Shown here in pieces: positions 35,286 to 44,367 of a DNA stretch of 64,000 bases. Origin of the DNA: Pseudomonas chlororaphis (GTDB lineage Bacteria; Pseudomonadota; Gammaproteobacteria; Pseudomonadales; Pseudomonadaceae); the NCBI GenBank assembly GCA_001023535.1, contig CP011020.1, positions 4,834,501 to 4,898,500 on the forward strand, written 5' to 3'. A model generated the notes under the pieces. The model was not told the origin of the DNA. It worked only from the letters and a program-made list of their open reading frames with translations, and searched no databases. The position numbers were made by a program, and so were the translations under genes. How positions within the stretch are numbered: position 1 is the stretch's first letter; every line of letters starts with the position of its first letter.

Positions 35286-37751
35286 ATGGAAGAGCTGACC
35301 ATCAGGAAGCTGGGCAACACCAAGTTCAAGGGCTTGTATTTCCAACTCCTAAAGGGAGACGAACTGGGTGGCACGGAGACAGTGAAGCTTCTGGCTATCG
35401 CAGTGCTCCTCCTGAATCACAAGACCCCCGAGATTCGGCGCCTTGGCTACCGCATCATCCTGTTCTACGGGAACTCGTCTGGTCAATACCAGGCGCTGTA
35501 CGATGTGGCACTCAACAGTGGCCTGCACCCTGTCTCTGCAGTGATTAGCAGCTACTTTTCCAAGGAAGACCACCGCAGCGAGTCATTCATCCGAAATATC
35601 GTAGGCAGCTACGTCGATACCTTCCGCGATCAAGGCATCGTGCTGACTGAACAACAGGACGCCCTGCGGACATTTGTTCAGTCGGAGTACCGTAAATCCT
35701 CAGTCGTGGTTGCTCCGACCAGCTACGGCAAATCTGAGCTCATCATCCAATCGGTGAAGGAAAATCCGGAGCAGCGGGTTCTGATCCTCGTGCCCTCAAA
35801 GGCCTTGCTGGCCCAGACGAAGAAGCGTTTGATCTACGCAGACATCGACGGGCTGGGTAAGGTGGTGACCCACCCCGAGATGTTTTCGGTGGAACGGAAT
35901 AACAGGGCGTTTGTCCTGACTCAGGAGCGACTCAACAGGCTCCTGAACGAGAACGCCGGGCTGACCTTCGATATGGTCTTCGTCGACGAAGCCCACAACC
36001 TGCTTCAGAGCGACCGCAGAAGTGAGTTACTCGCCGCCATGCTGTGCATCCTGGGAGCTCGTAACCCGGAGACGTCGTTCAAGTTCCTGACACCTTTCCT
36101 TTGCGATGAGCTCAATGTCCGTGTGCGCTTCCTAGACATGATCCCGAGCGGGTTCAAGATCGACGAGTACATCAAGTCTGAGCGTTTCTACATTAGGGAT
36201 TTCAGGGTAGGGAAGGGTGAGACGAAGCTCAAGCTTTACGACCATTTCCTGAATGACACGATGGAGTTCGATAGGAAATACGCAAACTGCTTCGAGCTCA
36301 TTCAGGGCGAAGCACTGTCCAAAAATATCGTTTACGGCAACAAGAAGAAGGGCATTGAATCTTTTGCTGTCGAGCTGGCAGCAGTGCTGCCACCCGTTGA
36401 TTGCCCCTTGATTCAGACCGCGTGTGACGAGCTGGAAGAGCTTTTTGACCGGCGCTACAAGTTGATCAGCTGCTTACGAAAGGGGGTCATGTACCACCAT
36501 GGTTCGATTCCTGACACCATCCGCCTGTACCTAGAGAACCTGTTCAGCAGTTCCAAGAAGATGAAATTCCTCGTCTGCAACTCGACCCTGCTTGAGGGGG
36601 TAAATCTGCCGATCGAGAGGCTGTTTGTTTATGACTTCACCAAGGGCAAAAGCTACCTGACCTCATCCCAGTTCAAGAACCTCGTGGGACGTGTAAACCG
36701 CTTCAGTGAAGTCTTTGCACCTGGTGCACAAGCTGCGCTGAAGAAGCTGGAATCCAGCATCTACCTGCTAGGCGTTGATGGTTATACAAGCAAGCGGGCG
36801 GATTTGGAAAATTTCTACAAGAAGGCCGTGAACGTCTCGAAGATCGACAAGGACACCGTCAGCAATGTGCTGCTGGAGGCGACCAAGATCGTCGACGGGA
36901 AGGTATCGGATCGGTACGAGGACGCCGTTGAGCGCCTGGAAAACCTGCACCCTGGTGTGGTTCGAGATCGCGAGTGCAAGTACGTCGCCACTGAGGTAGG
37001 CAAGCTCCTCATCGCAAATAGTGTTAGTGAAATCGATGTTTTCGAGCAGGAAGATGCCATCGACAGCATGATCAGGCGGAGCGTTGAGGCAAACGGTGTC
37101 ATCAATACCGTCGACAGGCTGATGGTTGCCATCTGGAGGTCTTTCGTCGAGTACTTTGATGAAGGCCGGGAGTACAGCGATCTGCTGCGTCTTAAGCAGG
37201 AGCCAGCGCGGAATTTCTACGCCATGATTCTGGACTGGAAGTTGAAGAAATACAGCGTGAAGCAGACCATCCGATTTACGCTCGATTACTGGAAGAAGCT
37301 GGTCGAGGAAAAACGTAGTGACCACGTGTTTGTGGGCAAGTGGGGAGACACGACCTATGGCGATAGCAAATTCGAGAATTGGGTAAGGATCTCCAAAAAG
37401 GATGTCACCGAGCGGATCAACCTGGCGATTGTCCGCCTCAAGGACGAGGACGATTTCTTCGACAACAAGATCTTTAAATTCGTCGAGGTACTGAATGGCG
37501 TAGGCGCCTTGGATCCTGGTTTCTACAAGCTCATCAAATACGGCACTGCTGATGACACCAAGATCAAGCTCATACGCGATGGGTACAGCCATGGCCTGGC
37601 GGATCTGATGCTCGAACGGTATCCAGAAACGGTGCGTGCGACGCTCGGCGGAGAAATTGAAGTGAGCCCTCGTCTCGTCAACATGATGATCAAAAACGAG
37701 GAGAGCGATCTGTTGATTTTTGAAGCCAAGATGAACCTTAAACCAGTCTGA
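35286..37751 (+). CDS. hamB: Hachiman defence helicase HamB (superfamily 2)
   Basis: This 821-residue protein has a helical N-terminal region (1-115), then helicase motifs: Q-motif-like TEQQDAL near 121, Walker A APTSYGKS at 143-150 with Lys149, DEAH at 234-237, an STLLEGVNLP segment near 430-440, and motif VI as LVGRVNRF near 467. About 330 C-terminal residues are accessory. HamB monitors DNA ends or damage and controls HamA. It begins one base after hamA, so the two are co-translated. All catalytic motifs look intact, so the system is probably functional. Confidence 0.9.
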   Translation: MEELTIRKLGNTKFKGLYFQLLKGDELGGTETVKLLAIAVLLLNHKTPEIRRLGYRIILFYGNSSGQYQALYDVALNSGLHPVSAVISSYFSKEDHRSESFIRNIVGSYVDTFRDQGIVLTEQQDALRTFVQSEYRKSSVVVAPTSYGKSELIIQSVKENPEQRVLILVPSKALLAQTKKRLIYADIDGLGKVVTHPEMFSVERNNRAFVLTQERLNRLLNENAGLTFDMVFVDEAHNLLQSDRRSELLAAMLCILGARNPETSFKFLTPFLCDELNVRVRFLDMIPSGFKIDEYIKSERFYIRDFRVGKGETKLKLYDHFLNDTMEFDRKYANCFELIQGEALSKNIVYGNKKKGIESFAVELAAVLPPVDCPLIQTACDELEELFDRRYKLISCLRKGVMYHHGSIPDTIRLYLENLFSSSKKMKFLVCNSTLLEGVNLPIERLFVYDFTKGKSYLTSSQFKNLVGRVNRFSEVFAPGAQAALKKLESSIYLLGVDGYTSKRADLENFYKKAVNVSKIDKDTVSNVLLEATKIVDGKVSDRYEDAVERLENLHPGVVRDRECKYVATEVGKLLIANSVSEIDVFEQEDAIDSMIRRSVEANGVINTVDRLMVAIWRSFVEYFDEGREYSDLLRLKQEPARNFYAMILDWKLKKYSVKQTIRFTLDYWKKLVEEKRSDHVFVGKWGDTTYGDSKFENWVRISKKDVTERINLAIVRLKDEDDFFDNKIFKFVEVLNGVGALDPGFYKLIKYGTADDTKIKLIRDGYSHGLADLMLERYPETVRATLGGEIEVSPRLVNMMIKNEESDLLIFEAKMNLKPV

Positions 37752-38308
37752 TCGAGGCCCTTGAAAGTACCTGTGATGTTGAACTGGTAGTCTGTCGGGC
37801 GGCTACCAGCAGCGTCTGTGGCGCGTTTACTCAGCTTGACTAGATAGAGTTGCCCAGAGAGTTTTTTGTGATTTGGGTTTACATAGGCAGGGAGACTTCT
37901 GAATGTTCTGGTTGGGGCCATTTGAGTACAAATCAAAAAAAGAGCTGTTGGATCGGCTCAAAGACTATCTGCATAGATACAGTCGCCTTTCACCTCGATC
38001 CAACAGATACGAACAACTTGCTGTATGCATCAGAGGATTCGTTAGAGCGTGAGCTAGCCTTGGCCAAGTGCCAGCGCTTCAACGGAAAATATTTCGTGTC
38101 ACTCGCCGATCAGTTTGGTGTCTCTATCATGGCTATGGCGATTCGGTTCAAGGAACTCAAACTAGTTCGCTGGCCGTGAACTGCTAATTAAACGTCCTGT
38201 TAAAGGCGGATACACACTACAGGGGACATTCGGCGTGAGTGAAAAAGACTCGTGAAATAGTGATTAGTAAAAATCCGATTTCAGGTGTCGACTACCTCTA
38301 GCAATCGC
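37752..38308. other. Intergenic stretch containing only a gene fragment
   Basis: About 557 bases lie between hamB and the convergent integrase-like gene. Apart from an ImmA/IrrE-like fragment (38000-38179) I see no gene, repeat or clear terminator. Confidence 0.4.
38000..38179 (+). pseudogene. Fragment resembling the C-terminus of an ImmA/IrrE-type metallopeptidase
   Basis: The frame encodes SLERELALAKCQRF followed by FVSLADQFGVSIMAMAIRFKELKLV and a stop. The LA-x-x-F-x-VS-x-x-AM-x-IR-x-x-x-L-x-LV pattern is typical of the helix-turn-helix-like C-terminal end of ImmA/IrrE proteins of phages and mobile elements. The HExxH peptidase part is absent upstream, where hamB ends, so this looks like a 5'-truncated remnant. 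The fragment is short, so the assignment is tentative. Confidence 0.35.
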
Positions 38309-39922
38309 TTAAATCTTAGAAAAAATATTAACCTTGACGAAATCTCGCTCCAATAGGCTTTTGTAAATAGTATTGCACCAAACGATAATTCTAGCTGCGC
38401 GCAGTGCTAAAGTAGACTGATTTTCTTGCATGTGTGCGAAAGGTGCCCACTTCGGGTTAGGAAGTATTTTATCGGATTCAGAAAGGAATCGCGCCTGCCC
38501 TCTCTTCGAACACCACGCTGAAGGAGGACGAAGACAAAACTTGTAAAATTCTTGCGCATCTTCCGATGTGAGCGAGAGAATTGGCTTTCCTGCAAAAAAA
38601 ATCGCCCATAATAGTAGCTTTTCCAGTGCAAGAATTTTTAAGCGTGCACTGCTGATGTTTGAGTATATATGCAACAGTTCGACTGCCTCAAGGCCACCTC
38701 GAACTAGTTGCGGTGGAAAATTACATTCAACATACGAACGCGACTCTTTAACTGATAAAAATAATACCCGATGGTTGTTCATATCAAATAGCGGCAGCAC
38801 AGGCAGACCGATCCGATCTGCCGAAAGTACTTGAGATGTTTCAGCCAGGTTGAGAGCCACGGCAGGGTTTACAGAACACTTCCGTTCCCAGGAACGTCTA
38901 TATTGCCGAGAGGCTTCAGCCCGCCTATTGCCATGCAGAATTTCGTTCTTTAGATCTTTAGTTTTAAAGCCTACAGCCCGTCTTAACACATTACTGGGTG
39001 AAGTAGGCAGATCACTCATAGGAGGCAATCTCCACATGCATTTTTTTAGAATCGAATCTGATATAGCTGGCTGAATTTCAGTTTTTGATGGAATCGGGGG
39101 TAAGCTAAGAAATTCCCTATAGCGTTTTAAGTATGAAACCAACGGCGCAGGGATCTCTACCCTGTAGTTTTTATAGTTTCCCCGCATCACAAACATCGCG
39201 CTATCGCTATTTGTCAATTCAAAACATGCCATGCAGAAGTAGTTTCGTTCCACGCATAGCTCTTCAAAGCTAATTCCTAGGTAATAGCACGTAGAAAATA
39301 CAAACAGGCTGCGCTCAGCTACTATTGTAGAGCGTGGGAGTTTATCGAGATAATCAATGTATGTCTCCGCCCTGATTAAATCTTGCTCATTTAATAGGTC
39401 AGGCATTTCACCGTAAAATTCTGAGGGAGAAATTCTCAGCTGGTGACCGAGGGCAGGGGAGATAGCCTTAAAAAACCTGTTTAGCTTGTAATGAGCTTCC
39501 CTATTCTTAATCGGCCTAGCAAATGGTCTCCATTGTGGATTGAAGTGCTGTTCCTCTTTGTAATATGTAAACCGTGCACGCGGCATGCCCACCCAACTTT
39601 CAGCGGGCATTGAACAAAAATCCATAAATTTTCGCAAATCTTGGTTGGTCAATTCTACTAGAGACTTCATCTCGACGCACATAACCCAAAGTATAAATCT
39701 TTCTAGGTAGCGAGCAATGCCTAACCAAGCCGGATTCGTTTTAGACAACATATCGATGTAGTTGGTGAACAACTCGAAGCTCTCGCAAGCTGCCAAGCTT
39801 TGCGGAAACGTTGCAAGGTACTCCCGAATTAGGGTTTCTTGGGTATTGAAACTTTTTTGACCTAGAGCGCATGAAACCGCTTCAGTCAGCAAAGGCCGAG
39901 GCATCGGCGTGCATTTTTTCAT
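38309..39922 (-). CDS. Integrase-like protein with two core-binding-like segments
   Basis: This 537-residue, AT-rich gene has a first region (about 50-150; RYLERFILWVMCVEMKSLVELTNQDLRKFMDFC, then W and PQWRPF) that resembles the SAM-like DNA-binding domain of tyrosine recombinases. It is followed by a catalytic-domain-like helix (RSTIVAERSLFVFSTCYYLGISFEEL). A second, similar core-binding-like segment (about 430-510; LLLWAIFFAGKPILSLTSEDAQEFYKFCLRPPSAW, then PNPKWAPF) appears near the C-terminus. I cannot find a complete R...HxxR...Y set, so it may be a structural partner of a recombinase or a degenerate one. It probably marks the right side of the island. Confidence 0.5.
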   Translation of the reverse strand: MKKCTPMPRPLLTEAVSCALGQKSFNTQETLIREYLATFPQSLAACESFELFTNYIDMLSKTNPAWLGIARYLERFILWVMCVEMKSLVELTNQDLRKFMDFCSMPAESWVGMPRARFTYYKEEQHFNPQWRPFARPIKNREAHYKLNRFFKAISPALGHQLRISPSEFYGEMPDLLNEQDLIRAETYIDYLDKLPRSTIVAERSLFVFSTCYYLGISFEELCVERNYFCMACFELTNSDSAMFVMRGNYKNYRVEIPAPLVSYLKRYREFLSLPPIPSKTEIQPAISDSILKKCMWRLPPMSDLPTSPSNVLRRAVGFKTKDLKNEILHGNRRAEASRQYRRSWERKCSVNPAVALNLAETSQVLSADRIGLPVLPLFDMNNHRVLFLSVKESRSYVECNFPPQLVRGGLEAVELLHIYSNISSARLKILALEKLLLWAIFFAGKPILSLTSEDAQEFYKFCLRPPSAWCSKRGQARFLSESDKILPNPKWAPFAHMQENQSTLALRAARIIVWCNTIYKSLLERDFVKVNIFSKI

Positions 39923-40547
39923 GAGCTCATTCTTTTCCCAATCCGATGCCTTATTTATGCCAGAAACGAATACGAAGCAAGTCGATGAACCTGGCTTGAT
40001 GAGAAGCGAGAGTAAATACCGCAGGAAATTTTCATATTTCCGTTTTAGTTCCGACCGCGCGCTTGTAATCCTCGAATAACGTATTAGGAGAAAAGCTGAA
40101 TTTTCAGAGGGTTACGCTATTTTTAAAAAACACTCAGTTCATTTTTCCGGTTTCATTCCGGCAATAACGGCTGGATTAAGAGCTTATCCGCTTATGCTTA
40201 AAAATCAGTGCGTTACGTCTTTTAGGCTCCGGTTAAATTTCAACGACAATCTCATAGGCTTTTGAGGATCTAATATAAGAGGCAAGGTCAAGGCCTTGAC
40301 TTAGCACGGATTCCGGTGGATACGACAGATATCCGGTTTGGTTTCAACGTTTACAGCAGGCCCGGCCGGCCGCGTAACGCCGACAGGTGACAAACCAATA
40401 TAAACGCACGCACACACGACGTTTAACATAATATACATTATGCGTAACAAGATATTACACCTACCACGCCACACCCCACAGAAATTCAACCTGCTCAGAC
40501 CATAAAACCCTCCACCTCCAGACCACCTCTATACAAAACAACCCCTG
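39923..40547. other. AT-rich intergenic stretch at the island's right edge
   Basis: About 625 bases, markedly AT-rich apart from a GC-rich patch near 40365-40385. No coding frame of substance, no tRNA and no REP unit is visible. A junction between island and chromosome probably lies here, but I cannot point to an attachment repeat. Confidence 0.45.
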
Positions 40548-41468
40548 TCAAAGCAGATTCTGTTCAATCCACCGCACCACATTGGTCGTCTCGATTTGCC
40601 GCTCGCCGTTGTACGTCCGTGCTTTATCCCACGCAACGCCTCTGCCTTGAGCGAACACCGCACGGTATTTGCGCAGTTGATCGTCAGGTTCGGCACGCAG
40701 GTCTGCCTCCAACGCAGGCACTGTCCATTCGACACGTTCAAGTGTTCTGCCCAGCAACCGCTCCACAGTGTCGGCCAATTGCCCATACGTGAGCGTGTCA
40801 CCTGCGATATAGACCACCTGGTTACGCAAGGTTGAATCGAACAGGATCGTCGCTGTCAGCCGGCCGATATCGTGCGCGGTGGTTACCGTCACGGCCGTGT
40901 CCCAACTGCCCAATGCACGTACGGTGTTGTTGTCCAGATCGACCACGCCAAAGCCCGGCTCGAACAGAAAACTGGTGAACATGCCAGTCGAGATGATCAG
41001 CCATTGCACCCGGGATTGAGCGCGGAGCAAATCGCGTACGTCCAGTTGTTCGTTGAACAGATCCTGCGGGCTGCCTCGGCCGATCGCATCGTAGTCGACT
41101 CCGAATTGCCATGGCACGTAACGCTTGATATCGGACTGTAAAGCGGCACGGGTGAGTTTTCGTTGCGTGCCGGGGCCGGCGACAAAACCCAGGCAACTGA
41201 CCAGCGTATCGAAGGCATTGAAGCTCGCCGCGAGGTGCTCTTCGCTGTCATTGACGGCATCCCCCGCCAATACCTCGACACCCAGGCTTTCCAGCTCGCG
41301 CAGAGCCTGGTGTCTCTCGCTGGATATCGCCTCTGGTGCGACCGGACGCAGCATCACCGCCACCTCCGCCGCTGGATTGAGCACCAGTGCGCGAACCACC
41401 GCCAGGCCCAACTCGCCAGCGCCTAAGACGAGAATCTTCTGGTTTTTTGCAGGATTGTGCGGTTGCAT
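40548..41468 (-). CDS. NmrA-like NAD(P)-binding oxidoreductase
   Basis: The ATG at 41468 follows GGGAG at a good distance; 306 residues. The Rossmann motif ILVLGAGELGLAVVRAL opens the protein, and the AFDTLVSCLG and VPWQFGVDYDAIGRG segments match NmrA/isoflavone reductase-like atypical short-chain dehydrogenases, some of which reduce aromatic alcohol derivatives while others sense NADPH. The gene is divergent from an HxlR regulator 79 bases away, which probably controls it. Confidence 0.85.
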   Translation of the reverse strand: MQPHNPAKNQKILVLGAGELGLAVVRALVLNPAAEVAVMLRPVAPEAISSERHQALRELESLGVEVLAGDAVNDSEEHLAASFNAFDTLVSCLGFVAGPGTQRKLTRAALQSDIKRYVPWQFGVDYDAIGRGSPQDLFNEQLDVRDLLRAQSRVQWLIISTGMFTSFLFEPGFGVVDLDNNTVRALGSWDTAVTVTTAHDIGRLTATILFDSTLRNQVVYIAGDTLTYGQLADTVERLLGRTLERVEWTVPALEADLRAEPDDQLRKYRAVFAQGRGVAWDKARTYNGERQIETTNVVRWIEQNLL

Positions 41469-41547
41469 CTGTAGCTCCCAAATGTTGGTCGGCAATGAAT
41501 GTCTGCATCCTGCCAGCCCTGGTTAACGCGCTGAAGAAGGCACACCC

Positions 41548-42027
41548 GTGATACCGCACGACGAAATGAGTGAAGATGAAGTCATCCGCCAGTCCCAGGC
41601 CGTGTGCGATGCCCTCGGTGCCGAGGACGGTGAACTCAAGCGCGAGGTGCTGACCCACGCGGGCAATCGCTGGTCGTTGGGTATCGTGCATGTGTTGGGC
41701 GTGGCAGGCACGTTGCGTCACGCCGAAATTGGTCGACGCCTGCCGGGTGTCACCCAGCGGATGCTGACCCGTAGCTTGCGACAACTGCAGCGTGACGGTC
41801 TGATTGCTCGCTTCGACCACGGCGAAACGCCGCCCCGGGTCGATTACGAGCTGACCTCGCTAGGGCGCAGTTTTCTGGTCCGAATGGTGCCGTTGTGGAC
41901 TTGGCTGTTGGAAAACGCGGAGTGTTTTCGCCGTGCGAGGATGATCTTTGATGCCGCGGACCGGCCGGGTGTGCCGCAGGCCCGGCCTGAAACAGGCGCT
42001 GTCACAGCCGTCGACAGGCCTGACTGA
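41548..42027 (+). CDS. HxlR-family transcriptional regulator
   Basis: A GTG start lies 7 bases after AGAAGG; 159 residues. The winged helix runs through WSLGIVHVLGVAGTLRHAEIGRRLPGVTQRMLTRSLRQLQRDGLIAR with the wing VDYELTSLGRSF, the HxlR pattern. These regulators respond to aldehydes, quinones or redox stress and control adjacent oxidoreductases. Divergent placement against the NmrA-like gene indicates it regulates that gene and itself. The C-terminal 25 residues are unstructured. Confidence 0.88.
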   Translation: MIPHDEMSEDEVIRQSQAVCDALGAEDGELKREVLTHAGNRWSLGIVHVLGVAGTLRHAEIGRRLPGVTQRMLTRSLRQLQRDGLIARFDHGETPPRVDYELTSLGRSFLVRMVPLWTWLLENAECFRRARMIFDAADRPGVPQARPETGAVTAVDRPD

Positions 42028-42051
42028 TGTGCCTGCAATTCGCGTATTGAC

Positions 42052-42071
42052 ATATCGAAAAATCTCGATAT
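42052..42071. promoter_or_regulatory. Probable ArsR operator 1
   Basis: ATATCGA-N6-TCGATAT is a perfect 7+7 inverted repeat ending 9 bases before the start of the ArsR-type gene. An identical-geometry copy occurs at 42401-42420, which makes chance unlikely. It would allow autorepression. Confidence 0.8.
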
Positions 42072-42080
42072 CCTGGGCGC

Positions 42081-42383
42081 ATGGAACTACTCGACATATT
42101 CAAAGCCCTCTCGAACCCTACTCGCCTGCAGATCCTGAAAGGCTTGAAGGACCCCGTAAAGAACTTCCCCCCACAGGATGAAGGTGACGTTCACACGGTG
42201 GGTGTCTGTGTCAGCAGTATTCAGGAAGGCATCGGCCTGTCTCAGTCCACGGTGTCTGGTTATCTTGCAACGCTGCAACGGGTGGGTCTGGTCGAGGTCA
42301 GGCGCATCGGTCAGTGGACCTATTACAAGCGCAACGAAGCCACTATCAGCGCCCTCTCCGAGCTGATTGGGAAGGAGTTGTAG
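42081..42383 (+). CDS. ArsR-family (SmtB-like) transcriptional repressor
   Basis: This 100-residue protein is a winged helix typical of ArsR repressors: LFKALSNPTRLQIL-like start (IFKALSNPTRLQILKGL), recognition helix LSQSTVSGYLATLQRVGLV, and wing VRRIGQWTYYKRNE. No canonical metal-binding cysteine cluster is evident (one Cys in VGVCVSS), so the signal may be organic or redox rather than a metal. Matching palindromes lie just before this gene and just before the following oxidoreductase, so it probably represses both. Confidence 0.9.
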   Translation: MELLDIFKALSNPTRLQILKGLKDPVKNFPPQDEGDVHTVGVCVSSIQEGIGLSQSTVSGYLATLQRVGLVEVRRIGQWTYYKRNEATISALSELIGKEL

Positions 42384-42400
42384 GTTTTTTTTATCACAGG

Positions 42401-42420
42401 ATATCGAAATATCTCGATAT
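42401..42420. promoter_or_regulatory. Probable ArsR operator 2
   Basis: ATATCGA-N6-TCGATAT, the same arms and spacing as at 42052-42071, lies 28 bases before the oxidoreductase ATG at 42449. This suggests the oxidoreductase has its own ArsR-controlled promoter. Confidence 0.8.
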
Positions 42421-42448
42421 CTAATTTTATCGATTAGAGGATTTTGCA

Positions 42449-43423
42449 ATGAAAGCGATGATGCTCACCTCATTTGGCGGCCCGGAATCGTTCGAACTTC
42501 GCGAGTTGCCCAAGCCAGTGCCGGGGCCCGGACACGTCCTGGTCCGGGTGCATGCGACCTCCATCAATCCGTTGGATTACCAGGTCCGGCGCGGCGACTA
42601 CCCCGACCTGGTGGCGCTGCCGACCATCACCGGCCACGACATCTCTGGCGTCGTTGAAAGCGTCGGGCCTGGCGTCACGTCTTTCGTGCCGGGGGATGAA
42701 GTCTGGTACACCCCGCAGATATTCGACGGTCCCGGCAGCTATGCCGAGTACCACGTCGCCGCCGAAAGCATCATCGGCAAGAAGCCCGCTGCGTTGAACC
42801 ACCTTGAGGCGGCGAGCCTGAGCCTGGTTGGCGGGACGGCGTGGGAGGCCCTGGTCGTCCGCGCAGGCCTGAGAGTGGGTGAAAGCATCCTCATCCATGG
42901 CGGTGCGGGAGGCGTTGGCCATGTAGCGATCCAGTTGGCAAAGGCCATCGGCGCGAGGGTGTTCACCACCGTGCGCGAAGCTAACGCCGAGTTCGCCCGT
43001 GCCATGGGAGCCGATGTGGTCATCGACTACGAAAAAGAGGATTACGTCGAGGTCATCAACCGCGAAACGACCGGCCAAGGCGTCGATGTGGTGTTTGACA
43101 CCATCGGCGGCAACACGCTGTCGCGCAGCCCCGACGTGTTGGCTCAACTGGGCCGCGTGGTTTCGATCGTAGACATTGCCCAGCCACAGAACCTCATCCA
43201 GGCCTGGGGCAAGAACGCCAGCTACCACTTCGTTTTCACCCGACAAAACCGTGGCAAGCTCGATGAGTTGAGTGCCTTGATCAACCGAGGTCAGCTACGG
43301 CCACACGTGGGAGCGGTTTATTCACTTGAAGACATCCCCCTTGCTCATGCCCGGCTGGAAAGCCCGAACAACGGCCTCCAAGGGAAAATTGCGATTGCCG
43401 TCGAGCCATCGCTGATCGCCTGA
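42449..43423 (+). CDS. Zinc-independent quinone oxidoreductase-like alcohol dehydrogenase (MDR family)
   Basis: This 324-residue protein has the MDR pattern: [44 protein letters not shown], and the nucleotide loop [25 protein letters not shown]. Zinc-ligand cysteines are absent, placing it with NADPH:quinone reductases (QOR-like). It should reduce quinones or enones in the cytoplasm. It follows an ArsR regulator and its operator and precedes a small monooxygenase, so the set probably answers quinone or electrophile stress. Confidence 0.88.
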   Translation: MKAMMLTSFGGPESFELRELPKPVPGPGHVLVRVHATSINPLDYQVRRGDYPDLVALPTITGHDISGVVESVGPGVTSFVPGDEVWYTPQIFDGPGSYAEYHVAAESIIGKKPAALNHLEAASLSLVGGTAWEALVVRAGLRVGESILIHGGAGGVGHVAIQLAKAIGARVFTTVREANAEFARAMGADVVIDYEKEDYVEVINRETTGQGVDVVFDTIGGNTLSRSPDVLAQLGRVVSIVDIAQPQNLIQAWGKNASYHFVFTRQNRGKLDELSALINRGQLRPHVGAVYSLEDIPLAHARLESPNNGLQGKIAIAVEPSLIA

Positions 43424-43455
43424 ATGGCTGTCACTAACCGTTCAAATCACAATGG

Positions 43456-43803
43456 ATGAACATCATGATTTATGAGATCGCCCTGCTCCCCGTACACCAG
43501 GATCGCATCGATACGTTCAGGCGCGCCTTTGCCGAGGTCACGCCTTTGCTCTCTCGTGCTAAAGGCTACGGCGGCCACCTGCTCGCGCAAGGTATCGAGA
43601 ATCCCGGCCAATTCAACCTCATCGTGCGTTGGGCTTCACTTGAGGATCACACGCCGGGGTTCGAAGCGAGTGAAGACCATCGGCTATTTATGAGGGGGCT
43701 GGAGCCGTATTTTTCTGAAGAGCCCACCGTCTACCACATCGAGGGCGCCGCGTTTACGGCCGTAGAACAGGAGGATTTTTTCTTCAACGCTGGTGCGCAC
43801 TGA
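43456..43803 (+). CDS. Antibiotic biosynthesis monooxygenase-fold protein (ABM family)
   Basis: This 115-residue protein has the dimeric alpha-beta barrel pattern: YEIALLPVHQDRIDTFRRAFAEVTPLL, GYGGHLLAQGIENPGQFNLIVRWASLEDHT and F-x-ASEDHRLFMRGLEPYF. ABM proteins oxidise quinol-type or aromatic compounds without a cofactor, or act as small stress proteins. It lies 33 bases after the quinone oxidoreductase and is probably in the same ArsR-controlled operon. The start could be 43456 or 43465. Confidence 0.82.
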   Translation: MNIMIYEIALLPVHQDRIDTFRRAFAEVTPLLSRAKGYGGHLLAQGIENPGQFNLIVRWASLEDHTPGFEASEDHRLFMRGLEPYFSEEPTVYHIEGAAFTAVEQEDFFFNAGAH

Positions 43804-43904
43804 TCGATGATGGCTTTGGAAACAGGCAATTGCGCGACGGTTCAAGCCTTGGATCTCGCGCAAAAGCCCTTACAATCACCCTCCCCCTCATTCGGACCCT
43901 CTTC

Positions 43905-44312
43905 ATGCAGCGTCTTTTGCCCCTGGTTCTACTGCTCCTGACCGGCCAGGCCCTGGCGTACCCAGCCCTCCCGGATACCGAGCTCTACACCCAGAAGACC
44001 CACGATTGCCAGGATGTCGACCTCGCCACCTGGCAACACCCTGCCCGCACCGTGCTGGAGAAAAGCGGCATCAAGCTGGAGCGGATACAACTGTGCAACG
44101 GCGGGCGCTATCCGATCTTTATCGGTGAGGTCCCCTACGACCCACAGGGTCAGACCAAAGACTTCTTCCTGCCTTTGTATGAGGATTTGCGAAAGGCCAA
44201 CGGCAAATGGCCCTACGTGCTGGTCGCCAGCAACTATGGCGAGATGGTGTATGTCAGCTATCCCAGAAGCGATTCGATTTCCCTGGGCTATGAGAATTTC
44301 GAGGTGCCGTAA
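43905..44312 (+). CDS. Periplasmic protein of unknown function
   Basis: The ATG at 43905 opens a signal peptide (MQRLLPLVLLLLTGQALA) and gives 135 residues; the frame upstream is not credible. The mature domain has two cysteines (HDCQDVD, QLCNGG) and the segments FIGEVPYDPQGQTKDFFLPLYEDLRKANGKWPY and VYVSYPRSDSISLGYENFEV. I do not recognise the family; it looks like a small disulphide-bonded periplasmic domain. It converges on the next gene, which ends 56 bases away. Confidence 0.72.
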   Translation: MQRLLPLVLLLLTGQALAYPALPDTELYTQKTHDCQDVDLATWQHPARTVLEKSGIKLERIQLCNGGRYPIFIGEVPYDPQGQTKDFFLPLYEDLRKANGKWPYVLVASNYGEMVYVSYPRSDSISLGYENFEVP

Positions 44313-44367
44313 ATAAGAATCCGTCTGGACCGTGCCAGGCCCCCGGCCTGTTGATGGTTGAAAACAG

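Noticed and set aside
39923..40547. tRNA gene or attachment site at the island's right end
   Set aside because: No cloverleaf or tRNA 3' end is visible, and no direct repeat shared with the left boundary could be found by eye.
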